Shown: positions 47,001 through 58,159 of the stretch, piece by piece
Numbering within the stretch: position 1 is the stretch's first letter
How the letters are laid out: each line of letters starts with the position of its first letter
DNA from: Larix kaempferi
Lineage: Eukaryota > Streptophyta > Pinopsida > Pinales > Pinaceae
Assembly (NCBI GenBank): GCA_027924585.1
Contig: BSBM01000486.1
Coordinates: 42,464,501-42,528,500, forward strand
Length of the DNA stretch: 64,000 nt
Reading direction: 5' to 3'
Notes under the pieces: model-generated
Seen by the model: the letters and a program-made list of their open reading frames with translations, nothing else
The model's database searches: none
What the model was told of the DNA's origin: nothing
Program-made: the position numbers and the translations under genes

Positions 47001-48188
47001 CATCAGAGGTGGACCTCTGCACAGCGACTTGAGATCCCTGGTGATATGCAAGGGGATTGGGTAGATTATCTTCGGGTATTAAGACATTCGAATATACGAC
47101 TGACCAATAGGAATGATGAACTTATATGGGATCATCATCCCTCTGGAATCTACTCCCCAAAGAATGGATATATCCAGCTGATTGTGGATGTACATAACAG
47201 GGGATTGGTGTGGTGGTGGAAATATCTGTGGAAGTTAAAATGTCCAGGTAAAGCAAAAATACTATTATGGGCTATTCTAGAAAATAAGGCCCCAACCTGG
47301 GACATCTTGCAAAAACGTTTCATACTGAGACCGGGGTTCTGTCCACTCTGTAGGGAGGCGGATGAGACAAATCCTCATCTTTTTGTACATTGTCGGTATT
47401 CTCAGGCAGTTTGGGCTGATGCCTGCAAATTCTTGGATCTAAATGTGGGGTGGCAGGGTGCAAGTGTACACGATGCTTTCCAATTGTGGTGGGCAACACA
47501 ACAGACCTCATCCATCCGGGCATTCCCTTGTATTTTCACCTGGGGCATTTGGATTACTAGAAATAAAATTATCTTTCAAGATTGCAGGGTTCCGATGGAG
47601 AGTGTAGTGGCATAGGTTGTGTCAATTACCCAATACTTCAAGGTACCTGTACATGTGGTTAGAACGCGATCTGTGTGTGTGGAATTGATTGACAAATCCA
47701 TGCCGTGGGCTTATTTTGATGGCGCTTCAATAGACCATCAATCGGCATGTGGAGGGGGGGGAGTCCTTTTCAAATCTGAGTCCCATTACTTTCATCTGGT
47801 GGCTGGTTTGGGGAGGGGTTCAAATAACTATGCTGAACTTATGTCTCTCAGGCTGCTGATGTTATTTGCACTTGAACAAGGTTGCCTATCTCTACAGATT
47901 TTTGGCGACTCCATGTTAGTTATCGATTGGGCAAAGGAGATCACACAGTGTCATGTGATGGTACTATTACCTATCCTGGAGGAGGTGATTCATTTAAAGC
48001 AGTCATTTAATCAAATTTCTTTTACACATATATACAGGGAGAGGAATGGGATGGCAGATAGGCTTTCCAAAGAAGCGACGCATCAGCTATTAGCATTTGG
48101 CACATGGAGGATAACTATTCACTCACCTGAGGGCATCTACAGTTTTTATCACAGACCTTTTCACGAAGATTTTGAGCCACCGAATTGA
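44039..48188 (+). pseudogene. LINE ORF2: endonuclease, reverse transcriptase, RNase H
   Basis: Endonuclease at residues 1-240, with SFNCRGL, LLLQETLGG, GGDLNLSL and SDHCPIFLEL. Reverse transcriptase includes KIDLSKAFDRVSW (motif A), GLRQGCPLSPL (motif B) and LLFVDDILIFCDG (motif C, FVDD in place of the usual FADD). A zf-RVT knuckle follows near 47340-47395 (CPLC...HLFVHC). C-terminal RNase H (47700-48090) has FDGAS, NNYAEL, FGDSML and RNGMADRLSKEA. Breaks: TAG 44912, a one-base loss near 45325, TAG near 45436, a small deletion near 46003 just after motif B, and TAG 47613. The three stops are explicable as CAG or TGG transitions. Confidence 0.92.
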
Positions 48189-48616
48189 GCAATAGCTCAG
48201 CTTCTGTGGACCAGCGATGGATTCTCTCATTTCTGTGTACAGTAACTGCTTATAATGGTTATATGCGGGCTGTATGGATCAGCGATATCCATTGCTTGTT
48301 TCATATCGATCAGTAATTGGTTATATGCGGGCTGTATGGATCAGCGATATCCATTGCTTGTTTCATATCGATCAGCGATGGACACATTCATTCTTTTCTG
48401 TGACGATAATTGTTTATATGAAATTGGATATATGTGGGTTGTATGGACAGCCGAATACTATGTTTTTGTTTTAAGTTTGGGACATATGATATGTTGATAA
48501 TATGGGACAGTATATATGTGACAATGTAGGGATTTCAGTGATTCCCTTACATGTGCAGAATGTAATTTTGTTCATATATTTTGAAATAAAATTACGACTT
48601 TTTCCAAGGAAAAAAA
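48189..48616 (+). other. LINE 3' UTR with 61-bp tandem duplication and poly(A) signal
   Basis: A unit starting GGTTATATGCGGGC occurs at 48258-48318 and 48319-48379, followed by a partial third (GATCAGCGATGGACAC). AATAAA lies at 48585-48590, then CCAAGG and an A run to about 48619. Confidence 0.85.
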
Positions 48617-48890
48617 AAACTTAGTTTTTTAAAATAATTTGTCGATGGTATGTTGTAAGGGAGTAAATTTGTATTCATGTAAGATGACTTTAAATGTTGG
48701 ATAGTTATCATATTTTCTTACATCCAAAGAAAATAAATTTAGTTAATTATAAACAATTTTAAATCATATTTTAAAATTAATAAAATGACTTTAACTTACC
48801 AATCTACCAAAATTTCAATAATTTAAATATTTTTATTTATAAATATATATTTTTAATTTAAAAATCTATTCCATATAAAATAAAATAAAA

Positions 48891-49010
48891 ATTATAATAT
48901 AATAAATCATACAAATTTAATAATTTTTCAAAAATATTATAAATATATTTATTATAATATAATAAATCATACAAATTTAATAATTTTTCAAAAATAATAT
49001 AAATATATTA
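48891..49010 (+). repeat. 60-bp tandem duplication
   Basis: ATTATAATATAATAAATCAT begins two exactly adjacent 60-base units (48891 and 48951) that differ only near their ends. Confidence 0.92.
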
Positions 49011-49209
49011 ATTTTATTTAGTATAATTTCATGATTATTTTCCAACCAAATTTGAATTATGAAACTTGAGGCTCAAAGCGTAACTCTATGCCAACAACCC
49101 ATATTATTTTGAATTGTAAAGCTTATGACTTAAAGATAACTTCATGCCAATCCACCAACTCACCTTTTTTATTGATATGGATGTATATATAACTCATAAA
49201 CATGGTTAC

Positions 49210-49531
49210 TATTTACCTTTTTATTGATATGGATGTATATATAATTCATAAATAATATTTCTTCTTGATAGATGCATTTTAGATAATATTAATGTGGGCA
49301 CGTGGAGTTGGGAAAGTAAGTTACTACAAAAGGTAATTATTCCATGAAAGTTTAATAACGATTAAAGTTTTATGGCAATTTGTAATTAGATCAATTTGTT
49401 AGTGCAAGTATTGGTGTACATTAAACGTAAACGCAAACGCAAGTATAAGTATCTTTTAGGTGAGGCCTGAACTTTGTTCGGCTTTTTAAAAACACTCTAG
49501 TGGACCAACCAAACAAACCACCATTGACTTT

Positions 49532-49562
<31 letters not shown>

Positions 49563-50720
49563 TTTTCTTATTTAGAGTCATTAACTTGATCGTCAAGAAT
49601 GTAAAGTATTGTTATAATGTGATTGTCTCACTATGACCCTCCCTAAGAAAGTGATATTCTATTTGTTATTCATTTTACATGTGTGTGAGGGGTAGGGATT
49701 TATGAGTCGTCGTAATATTTTTATTTATTTTTAGATTTAGAGGAATTGATAACTGACCAAGATTACTTGGACAAGACCCAAGTTCAAATCCGACTGGATT
49801 GCACTATGCATCGTTATAATATTACATAATGGTGTTAGTCAATCTTGTAGGAAAATGAGGGAAATGACCTTTTTCCAAGCCACCAATCTGATAATAATTC
49901 GACAAAAACACAAAGCATGACCAAATTTCCACCACGTTCTAAGTCTCATGTATGGTGGAATGATGCCCTTAAGAGCTTTACCTAACTCTACATCAATCAA
50001 TCAAGTTAGGTCTTTGTCATCCAACCCTTTTTTATTAATATAGTTTATATATATTTTTGATGGGACACCTTCAGTCAACATGAGTTGGGCATGTGGACTT
50101 GTGAAAGCAAGCTTTTGGTTGAGTTGTTGCTATTGAGGGTATCTATTCCACTAAATCTACCTAGGACTTGTATGTGGACCTAACCATTATTGCAAACATT
50201 TGTGTACAACAAACACAAGCACGAGCGCAAGCATGTCCTAAGTGATGTTTGAACCATGTTGGGAGCTTTAGCAACACCCCACTTTCAACAACCCACCCAG
50301 CCATTGTTCAATTTATAATTTATACATAGATATGGATACATATATCCTTCTACTTATCACTGCAAAAATAAGGTCATTAACTTGAGCACCACAAATGTAA
50401 GGTCTTATTGCAATGCTTATAAATCAATCATTTCACTACAACCTCTTGCTTTGAGAAAGGGAGAACCCTCCCTTTACTATTCATTTTAAACGTGCATAAG
50501 GAGTAGGGATTAGGGATTTGCCATAATATTACATAAAGTTAATCTTGTAGCAAAAGGACCTTTATTCTAGCAATAAATCTTATCATAATTTAGCCAAAAT
50601 TTCAAGCATGATCAAAGTTCCACCATGATCTAGGCCATGTTCATGGTGGAATGATGACCTAACAATTTTTCCTAGTTTTGAGTCAATCCATTTCCTTGGA
50701 AAATAGAATAAAATCCAATA
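49210..50720 (+). repeat. Diverged tandem duplication, two units of about 0.7-0.8 kb
   Basis: Unit 1 (about 49230-50035) and unit 2 (about 50036-50720) share ordered landmarks: GATGG near their start, GGGCAYGTGGA, CGCAAGCAT-like blocks, GTCATTAACTTGA, CATTTTA-CGTG, and TGGTGGAATGATG. A third, shorter relative lies at 51830-52000 (AAGCTAATCTTATAACAAAT, CCACGATCCAAG). No coding frame. An AT run lies at 49538-49561. Confidence 0.6.
49715..49815 (+). mobile_element. Possible SINE fragment
   Basis: About 90-100 bases are present in unit 1 of the tandem duplication but absent from unit 2 at the same site. It contains an A-box-like TGACCAAGATTACTTGG and a B-box-like AGTTCAAATCC in the right order. 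Flanks share only TAATATT-like sequence. Confidence 0.35.
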
Positions 50721-50764
50721 CTCATGCCTGACTCATGACAGCTTGAACTAGCCCTTGGGGATTT

Positions 50765-50905
50765 CTCCACAACAATACTTATGCTATTAAATATTAGGTT
50801 TATTCAAATTGTCCACACCAATACGCATGCTATTAAATATTATATTATTTCAAATTGTACACAACGATACTTATATTTTCCAATATATGCTCATTACAAG
50901 AATCT
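50765..50905 (+). repeat. Three short tandem units (46-47 bp)
   Basis: Units start TCCACAACAATAC (50765), TCCACACCAATAC (50812) and TACACAACGATAC (50858), each followed by TATTAAATATTA or a variant of it. Confidence 0.8.
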
Positions 50906-52049
50906 TTGATATCAAACTCGATTATTATGTTTGGATTTTTGTAATCAAATAACGTTAATAAAATATGTATTGTTAGGGTTTATATGGTATAAAATAATCA
51001 AATTTCTAACTAACATACATTCCTTTTTTCCTTACATCTATTAAATATTGAGAAATATAAAAATAAGTTATTTAAAAGATACAAAGTTAAGGTGTAGTCT
51101 AAATATTCTACGTTTTCAATTTTTTTTTAACATATTTTCCATCTCATTTTATTCGAAGTCCGATTGGAAATCTTTAAAAAAAATAGAATCACATATTAGC
51201 TATGGAAATTGCATAATTTTGGTGCCATGGGGGTATTTGAGGGTGCTGAATTTATTTATGGATTCAAAAACACAATCTAAACACTTCCAAATTTTGGAAT
51301 TTACCAAAAAAAAAATTACCGGATTTCGACCAAAACCAACCATAAAGTCCAAAACATAGAATAAATAGACTACTCCCAAAGTTAATATGTATTTATGCTA
51401 GTATTTTTCGTAGAAGTGGATATCGTCTTTTTTTCATTTTAATTTATTAGCGTGACATGTGTACATGACAAATTATAAGAGCGCCTTGTGTTGCCATGCA
51501 ATTGAAGAACCTGAACCTAATACAATTGAATAATAAATAATTCCTAACATATCATAGTATTGTGAAGTCGATTGGATTTTGAACTCATTAATTAATTTCA
51601 TTATTAGAAGATTTTGATTTTTTCTAGTCAATTTTTTATAATTTGTATTGGAATTCGGTGAAAAAATCAAGCGAGTTGCTAGAATTACAAATATTTGCAC
51701 AATCTCGATGCAATAAGGGTATATGAGGGTGATCAATCCATTTATGCCTTCAAAAATGCAATTTGACCAAAGATTATCTAGTTGGAAAAAAGTCCAAATC
51801 GTCTAACATTTAGATTACACTTTCATTATTGATCATTAAGCTAATCTTATAACAAATAGATCCTCTTTCCAGTGACAAATCTGACAACAATCTAATTTAA
51901 ATTTCAGGATGAACAAAGTTCTACCACGATCCAAGATCTTTGCATGGTGTAGAAATACAGTTAGGAATTTTATGCAAATATGAATCAATCTAAACTATCA
52001 AAAACTCCATTAAAATCCTAAATCAATGGGAACATCAAGTTTTGTATCT
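50906..52049. other. AT-rich non-coding DNA with one diverged duplication
   Basis: GGGTATTTGAGGGTGCTGAA with TTTATGGATTCAAAAACAC (about 51231-51275) recurs in diverged form at about 51716-51765. The remaining frames are short and unrecognised. Confidence 0.45.
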
Positions 52050-54070
52050 TCAAATTCTAACAACTAGAAAAAAGTTCAGTACAAAATTAAATGGCTCCAC
52101 TATCAATACCATGCCTTATGGATCTTTTATAACTTGTAATTAAATAATAAAAATATATATAAAAAAAAATAAAGCAATAATTTAAATGAGTTACAATTTA
52201 GATATTTTCCAATCATTTCCAATAATAAAAAAATTTAATATAATTACAAATATAAATTATTTAGATTACACAATCCCAACCCAATTGAGATTACACTAAA
52301 AAGCATTGAATCCATCTATATTTAAAAAAAAAATATTGCATACCAATACATGAAAATAGGTACAAATATCTTATTAAAATCCAATCAAAGTCAAAAAATA
52401 AAATGTATTTAAGCCAACCTAATGAATGGAACTCACCACCATACCATTCATATCATACACTCTATCAATGGGTTTTTGTTTTTTATTTTATTTTGTATCA
52501 TATCAAGATCAACTTTAATTTTTCCAGCATTGTGTGTTGACATTTTAATTTTACAATTTTGATAATAATAAAAACATAATAATATAATAATATTAAAGGT
52601 AAGATAACTAATAATAATTGATTTTCATCTTTTATATCTTTAAATTTTTATATAATTATTTAATCTTTTATTTATAAAAAAAAAATACAATTTATACGAA
52701 AAATCATGCACATCCCACAACATTGTCATAGGGTGAAAGTGCCCTTCCAAAAAACATTGAAAGGAGGTGATGTGATGAGATAAGGTAAGGTAGAGGAGAC
52801 AAGACCAATTGATGAATTGTGACATGCCATGTGATTGTAAACATGCAACTCCATGGTTGAATTCTTGCTATGGACATGTCCACCAAATCATGTGATTTAT
52901 CCTCTTTCTACCTTTCCAAGTCATCCCCTCCTTCTCTAATCTACTTTGCTTTGACTTTTTTAAAGTAGATAAAATGAGTATGGCCTAACTATATAGTAGG
53001 CACAAGGCTTATCTCTTTGGATTTGCTTTTGACTTTTTTGTTGGGTAGATAAGATAAGTATGATCCAATGACCATTGGTTTATCTCTATGATGAGTGGGT
53101 AGATAAAAAAAGACCCAACTATGGGGATGTCTATGATGAGTAGGTAGATAAAATAAGACCCAACTATGGGGATGTCTATGATGAGTGGGCAAGAGAATAA
53201 GTATGACCCAACTATATTAAAGGAATTTGCCTATCTCTATGATGATTGGGAACCTCTAAATTCAAGAACTAACTACTTAAAGCACCATGAATGAGTTTGA
53301 TATCATATAAAAAGTATATTTCTCATAACAAATGGGAAGACTTTGGAATTTACTCAATCAAGGTGTAAACCATGTACTCAAAAAACATCTTTCATCAACG
53401 CATGATTTCAACATACAATATGCACATGTTAATACTAGATTGGGCAGGTAGTCCTCTCCTTACCAAACGTTTCATCCAAAATCTTTCTTCACTCCATGAA
53501 CTTAAGATAAAATTTGCACATGTGAGTATTACATTTGTTAGATGGCACTGTCCCACCAAACCCTTGGCAAGGGCATACCAAGATAGATATTTTAATAAAA
53601 TATAAGTGATAGAATTGCTTTCAATTAGTTATTATTAAATGTTTCCACAATGGGATTCATTCCATTTAATATTATTTTTTCAATTAACATGTTTTGTTTG
53701 TATACTATATATTATAAATTTTTAATGAATTTTTACTTTATATCCAAAACGTGATGGGATATATATATATAACATTGAAATTTGAATATATTTTTTAACA
53801 AGTATTTAAATCATCAAAGTTATCTAAGATGTGTACTCATCTCTAAGTGCAACTAGCTCCTTGTTGAGTATGGGAAGCCCAACCTATAAGGAACTTATAT
53901 TCCATGAAAAGATTTGATTTTTGGTGTGGGGATATTACCAACCTACCATACCAACCTACCATGGATAAGGTCAAAATATTTTAATAACTATTTTATAAAA
54001 ATCCATAATTTTTTAATACAATAAAATGCACTAATGGACCATGCATACCCATATGGGTAGGGTTTTTTAT
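52050..54070 (-). repeat. Paralogous non-coding segment C (inverted copy of A)
   Basis: Read on the minus strand it follows segment A from ATTAGTGCATTTT (A 3951) through ATGAATCCC/AATTGAAAGCAA, GATGAAAGAT, CATCACCTCCTTTCAAT and GAATGGTATGGTGGTGAG to the GATCCATAAGGCATGG block. It lacks A's 4.2-5.9-kb insert, LINE fragment, LTR element and duplication. Between 53080 and 53190 (plus strand) a unit TATGATGAGTGGGTAGATAA is repeated three times. Confidence 0.68.
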
Positions 54071-54512
54071 TTATAGATTGGTGAGAATGTTTAATAAAAT
54101 CTTGGGTTCTTAGATTTAGAAGATTAGTGTTTGAAATATATATTTAAACAATAAAGTTGAGAAAACATTGTATGTATGATATTTAGGGTTTATATGTTTT
54201 TATAAAAAGTATTGTTATGATAAGTATAGTAAATAAGTTAATTATTTTTTTGCATTTGTTTATGAGTAGTCTAAATGTTATATGATTTGGATTTATTTTT
54301 ACTATTATAACTAAAATTTGATTATACATTTTTTTTTAATAAATTGCAATATTCATTTCTTAATTGTATTTTTTAATGCATAAATATATTCATTTTCCTA
54401 AAATACCATTAATTGCATTATATTTCTACGAATTGATGCATAAATTATATTGTATTTCTATAATTTGTTTAGCATAAATAGGAGCATTAATGTCGATCAA
54501 AATTTTAATATA

Positions 54513-54718
54513 GGTATATCAAATGGTAAAGATGGGAAATTGTAATTGGTTGTAAATGGAAGGCCATGTGTTCGAATCCCCTAAACTTACCTGTGCACCA
54601 TGGTTCAATTCCTATGGATGCATCTAGGGGTATAGTGGTAGCGAGATTGGATCCATAGAACCCATGTCACGCAAGTACCAGCCCAATCCTCGTTGTCGAT
54701 TCCCCTAGTACAAAAAAA
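54513..54718 (+). mobile_element. SINE, second copy of the two-module family
   Basis: A B box GTGTTCGAATCCC lies in the first part. The block CTAGGGGTATAGTGGTAGCG is shared exactly with 35230-35419, followed by CATGTCACGCAAGTACCAGC and an A(7) tail. It interrupts segment D relative to segments A and B. The TSD is not clear. Confidence 0.7.
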
Positions 54719-54908
54719 TTAAGTTACATAATTTGTTGGGTAGTAGTTTAATGGTAGAGATTGGATGTTGTTATTATGATGATTTAAATCAATATAAAGT
54801 TTTGCTCATGAGTATGAATTAGCTTAATAATGCAGAATGGAGGTTCATAACTCTCATGGTCTTAATAATAAAATAGAAAAAATTTCAAATATAAGTTTCA
54901 CAGATAAT

Positions 54909-56272
54909 TGTCCCCCACAACGGATGCCATCATGCTTTAGTCACATGCAGGAGCATTGAACACGTAATTTAATTGCATGTGGGTGAGGAATTGCGAATTG
55001 GAAGGTGTCCAGTCCCACAAATCGTTCATTCTCAAACCTGCTCAAATCATCATTGCCCATTTATGTGTCATGTACAATTCACAAATTGCCTTCTGGTATG
55101 TTGTACTATGCTATGTTACTCCCCTTGTGTGAGATTTCCTGGCCCTCATGGCTTTACATGCCCGCCTAATCCATGATGAGAAGGTGGTTAATGTCTTGAT
55201 GAAGTTTCCTTTTGGGGGAAGATTTAGCTGGCGCCCTCCATGGTTTGTTGTTCTTCTTCTCTGGGATGGACTTCAACCTTGGGTTGATATCCCTCATGCA
55301 CAATTGCTTGCTCTCATCTTGCTTGGTGACTGGATCCCTCAGGCTCACCGTTCTCTCCCCTCGAGCTATAGAATGGTATGTTGTATGGTCACTAAAATGA
55401 AAATGACGCAGGGTCCTCGGCGCACCCACATGTTGCAGGCCCTTAAGGAAATGGAGAATGCAAAAGGATTCTTCAAAACCAAGATTAGTCGGCAGGCCAG
55501 GGAATGCACTGAGCGTTTAGAGAAGCGAATGCACTTTGGCAAGCAACAACCATAAGTTTAGAAACTGGTTGAGTATTTTGGGGGTTTGGTGGAGGATTTT
55601 GGTTCAACCAAAACAAGAGAGACTCACCATACCATAACTCTTAGTCTACTCTGGAGCATGAAGTCCCTGATCAGCATGGCTATGGAATATTGTCTAGAGG
55701 GTCGGTTTCAAGATGAGTAGCATGGCTCCTCTATGCTCTCCAGACTTGGGATATTAGAGGAGGGGATGTGCTAGTTGGATTGGAATCAAGTTTTCATGGA
55801 CGCTCACATCAATGGAAAATTAGATTCTTTGGTGAAGAAGATCACCAGGAAAAGGTTTAACAAGCCTCCTGTCATCTGCCCTTCTGCAACACAGCTGGTG
55901 TTTCGACGTTGTCCGGAGACTTTTCTACGTGCGACCAAAGCAGAAACTCTAGGTGCTGGTCCTTCTGTTATAAACATTTTTTATGATGAATCTATTTAAT
56001 GTAGGCCCTTTTAGTCTATTGTTTAGTTTGGTTTTTAGACTGCATAATTCCATTTTTATTTAGAATGTTATAACCCCCGTCCCGAGGGGGAATCATATGA
56101 CATACTGCCTTGGACTCCTTATGACTAGTATAGCTACCTATGACGCTCAAACATTTCCAGCTTTTGGGTAGTGGCCTAATCTATGCTATTTGGATTCATT
56201 TGATAAAAGGTTGCTTCAGTCTTGATATGCACAGTTTCTTTTTCTAGTTTAATATATTTCTAAACCTTAAAA
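54909..56272 (+). mobile_element. Retroposed insert of 1.36 kb with 16-bp TSD
   Basis: Flanks AAGTTTCACAGATAAT (54893-54908) and AAGTTTCAAAGATAAT (56273-56288) differ at one base. The unoccupied form is present in segment B (near 40635). The insert ends in CCTTAAAA and includes a decayed reading frame, which fits either a processed pseudogene or a non-LTR element of unknown family. Near 56079 a short hairpin (CCCCCGTCCCGAGGGGG) lies in the presumed 3' UTR. Confidence 0.75.
55148..55999 (+). pseudogene. Unknown protein, decayed, inside the retroposed insert
   Basis: One frame runs across 55148-55999 with four stops (TAA 55553, TAG 55559 and two TAGs between 55715 and 55775). The first part, 135 codons, starts MALHARLIHDEKVVNVLMKF. 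It has a hydrophobic tryptophan-rich middle (RPPWFVVLLLWDGLQPWVDI) and a charged helical end (ALKEMENAKGFFKTKISRQA). The last part, after 55775, is basic (LVKKITRKRFNKPP). The total of about 280 codons suggests one original protein. I do not recognise it; the source gene or element lies elsewhere. Confidence 0.45.
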
Positions 56273-56808
56273 AAGTTTCAAAGATAATATGGGGATTTTA
56301 ATTAGTAATGAAGTGAGTTAAAAAGTGGTCAATTTTTTTTTTTAATTTATTTATTCGGCGAGACAAAGTTCCACCATGATATACTGTAATTTTGACAATC
56401 TAGGCATTCTTAAAAAGGGGTAAAACCCCTAAGGGCAAAGTTTCAAATTCAAAGTTCCCATCAATCAAGTTGAAAAATAGCTTCCAACAATATTCGTCTT
56501 AGATTTAGAGAAGAAAATTGAAATAAAATCGTAATTTGTTAACTTTTAACTTACTCCTATTAGTAATATGCACAAACTAACTACCATTTAAATTGTATGG
56601 TATTTTGTAGTTAAACTCTCACATAAAATACAAAAACAAATATCTTTTCCCAATGAACCACATATTTGGTCAAAGGCCTTCCCCTCTCCACAAAAATAAA
56701 ATAAATCGATCTGGTTGGGTTTTGGAGATGGCGATGGAACTAGAGTTTCCCTGCAGCGCTGGTTAGGGTTTCACTTGTCAACGTAGGAATTGGCCACTAT
56801 TCTGCAAG

Positions 56809-58130
56809 ATGGAGGAGATTTGTGGTTAGTTAGTTGATTACTCGAATGATTCGCATCCAGATTCTAATAATTTTTCCTTAGATGATGAGGTTAAATCGTA
56901 TTTTTCTTCAAATTTGGTGAAGGAAGACCCCACTCTACCACAGGATGAGCTCACGTCAGGGATGTCTTGGGGTTTGGTGAGTACAGTCAGAAGTCATAAA
57001 AAGTCGTTAGAATTAAGTCTCTTCATACATTTTGGCTCTTTCCCTGATCCTGTGAATATCGCGTCGGTGGAGAACTCGGAAGCTTGCCTACATGATTGTC
57101 GAAAGGTATTTGATGTTACTTCCTAAATTTCAAAACTTCTTCAACATGATCTATGGTATGATAAGCAGTCATGGTGAGGCATTGGTTCGTTATCATCTCT
57201 CACGAAGAGCCAGTCGGTAGTGAGTGGTGATGTAGATCTGTTGTATTCTAAATCGCCTCAATACTCAAATTTTTCCTTCCCCACGTTGAGTCATGATGGA
57301 TCTAGGCCCTTGTCATGCATTAATAATTCCCATATTATCCCTTCCAAATGTTCATACCATCAATCTGGTGATCTTATTTGGAATAGGTTGGAGTTGGTGG
57401 AACTTGCAACTCACTCTGAGACCCAAAAAGATTTGGCTACCAGAAAGAAGAAGAAGAAGGTTTTGGGGTCTAAGGGGACTGGAATCGCTCTAGCGGTGGG
57501 AAAATACATTCTAGTCATGGAGATCCCCCATCTATTGGGAAAGACATTAATTGGGAAATTTTGTGGCCAAAGGGTGTCTGAGGAAGCTATGGTGTCCTGG
57601 GTGAAGGAGAATCGGTGCCCACTTATTTTTGAGTTGTTGGAGTTCTCATGGTTGGCGAGGGGTTGGATTGGTTTTGGATTCAAAATCCCAGAGGAAGCTG
57701 AGAAAATCTTACGTCGATTTTGGATCCATAGCAAATCCCTACTAGTTCTAAAGCATTGGCATCCCTTTTTGATCCTATGAAAGACACTCTCGAATAGTTA
57801 CCAATTTGGGTTAAGCTACCATGCTTTCCATTAGAATTTTGGTCACAAGAGGGATTTAAAGTTATAAGTGATGTTATTGGTAAATTCGTAGCAGCAGATG
57901 CTAACCTTTTCTCCTCCCAAAAGAGATCGGTGGCATGAATTCTGGTGGAAGTTGATGCTAGAAAGGGGTTGTTTGAATCCATCAACTTGGTGGTTGGTGA
58001 CTATATCTTCACACAATAATTGGACTATCTCAACATCCCATTTAGATGTGCCAGATGTTCTTTATATGGGCACGTGGTTGCAAATTGCTCTTTATCCTTC
58101 AAGAAATGAATTTGGTATTGTAAGAACCTC
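56809..58130 (+). pseudogene. LINE ORF1 (DUF4283, zinc knuckle), decayed
   Basis: The start MEEICG is followed by TAG (56827). The same frame has a TAA (57124) and a TGA (57173), then is open at 57220-57780. A basic run of lysines leads to a DUF4283-like region (LGKTLIGKFCGQRVSEEAM, then GWIGFGFKIPEEAEKILR). After a frameshift near 57780 the stretch LPIWVKLPCFPLEFW and a knuckle CARCSLYGHVVANC (about 58049-58090) follow. Architecture matches the ORF1 of the LINE at 41658, but the sequence is clearly a different, older lineage. Confidence 0.75.
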
Positions 58131-58159
58131 AATTAGGTGATGAAAGTGTTTCACATTAT

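Larger units (their letters stand above)
41658..48616 (+). mobile_element. Nearly full-length L1-type LINE with RNase H (about 6.96 kb)
   Basis: Order: 5' UTR (to 42428), ORF1 (42429-44039), ORF2 overlapping it by one base (from 44039), 3' UTR with AATAAA (48585-48590), and an A run entering the TSD. A perfect 17-bp TSD encloses it. ORF1 has one stop; ORF2 has three stops and two frameshifts. All domains of a plant L1 with C-terminal RNase H are present, so the copy is recent but no longer able to supply its own proteins. Confidence 0.93.
54719..56690 (+). repeat. Paralogous non-coding segment D
   Basis: Bases 54719-54908 and 56273-56690 match 18480-19070 of segment A and 40250-41320 of segment B (TTACATA, TTGTTGGG, GATGTTGTTATTATGATGA, ATTAGTAATGAAGTGAG, CCAATGAACCACAT). 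A retroposed sequence interrupts it at 54909-56272. Confidence 0.68.

Noticed and set aside
48255-48497. 80-codon open frame in the LINE 3' UTR
   Set aside because: It is produced by the 61-bp duplication in the UTR, after the ORF2 stop, with no domain.
57411-57734. Minus-strand 107-codon frame in the second LINE
   Set aside because: It is antisense to the ORF1 DUF4283 region, which explains the open frame.
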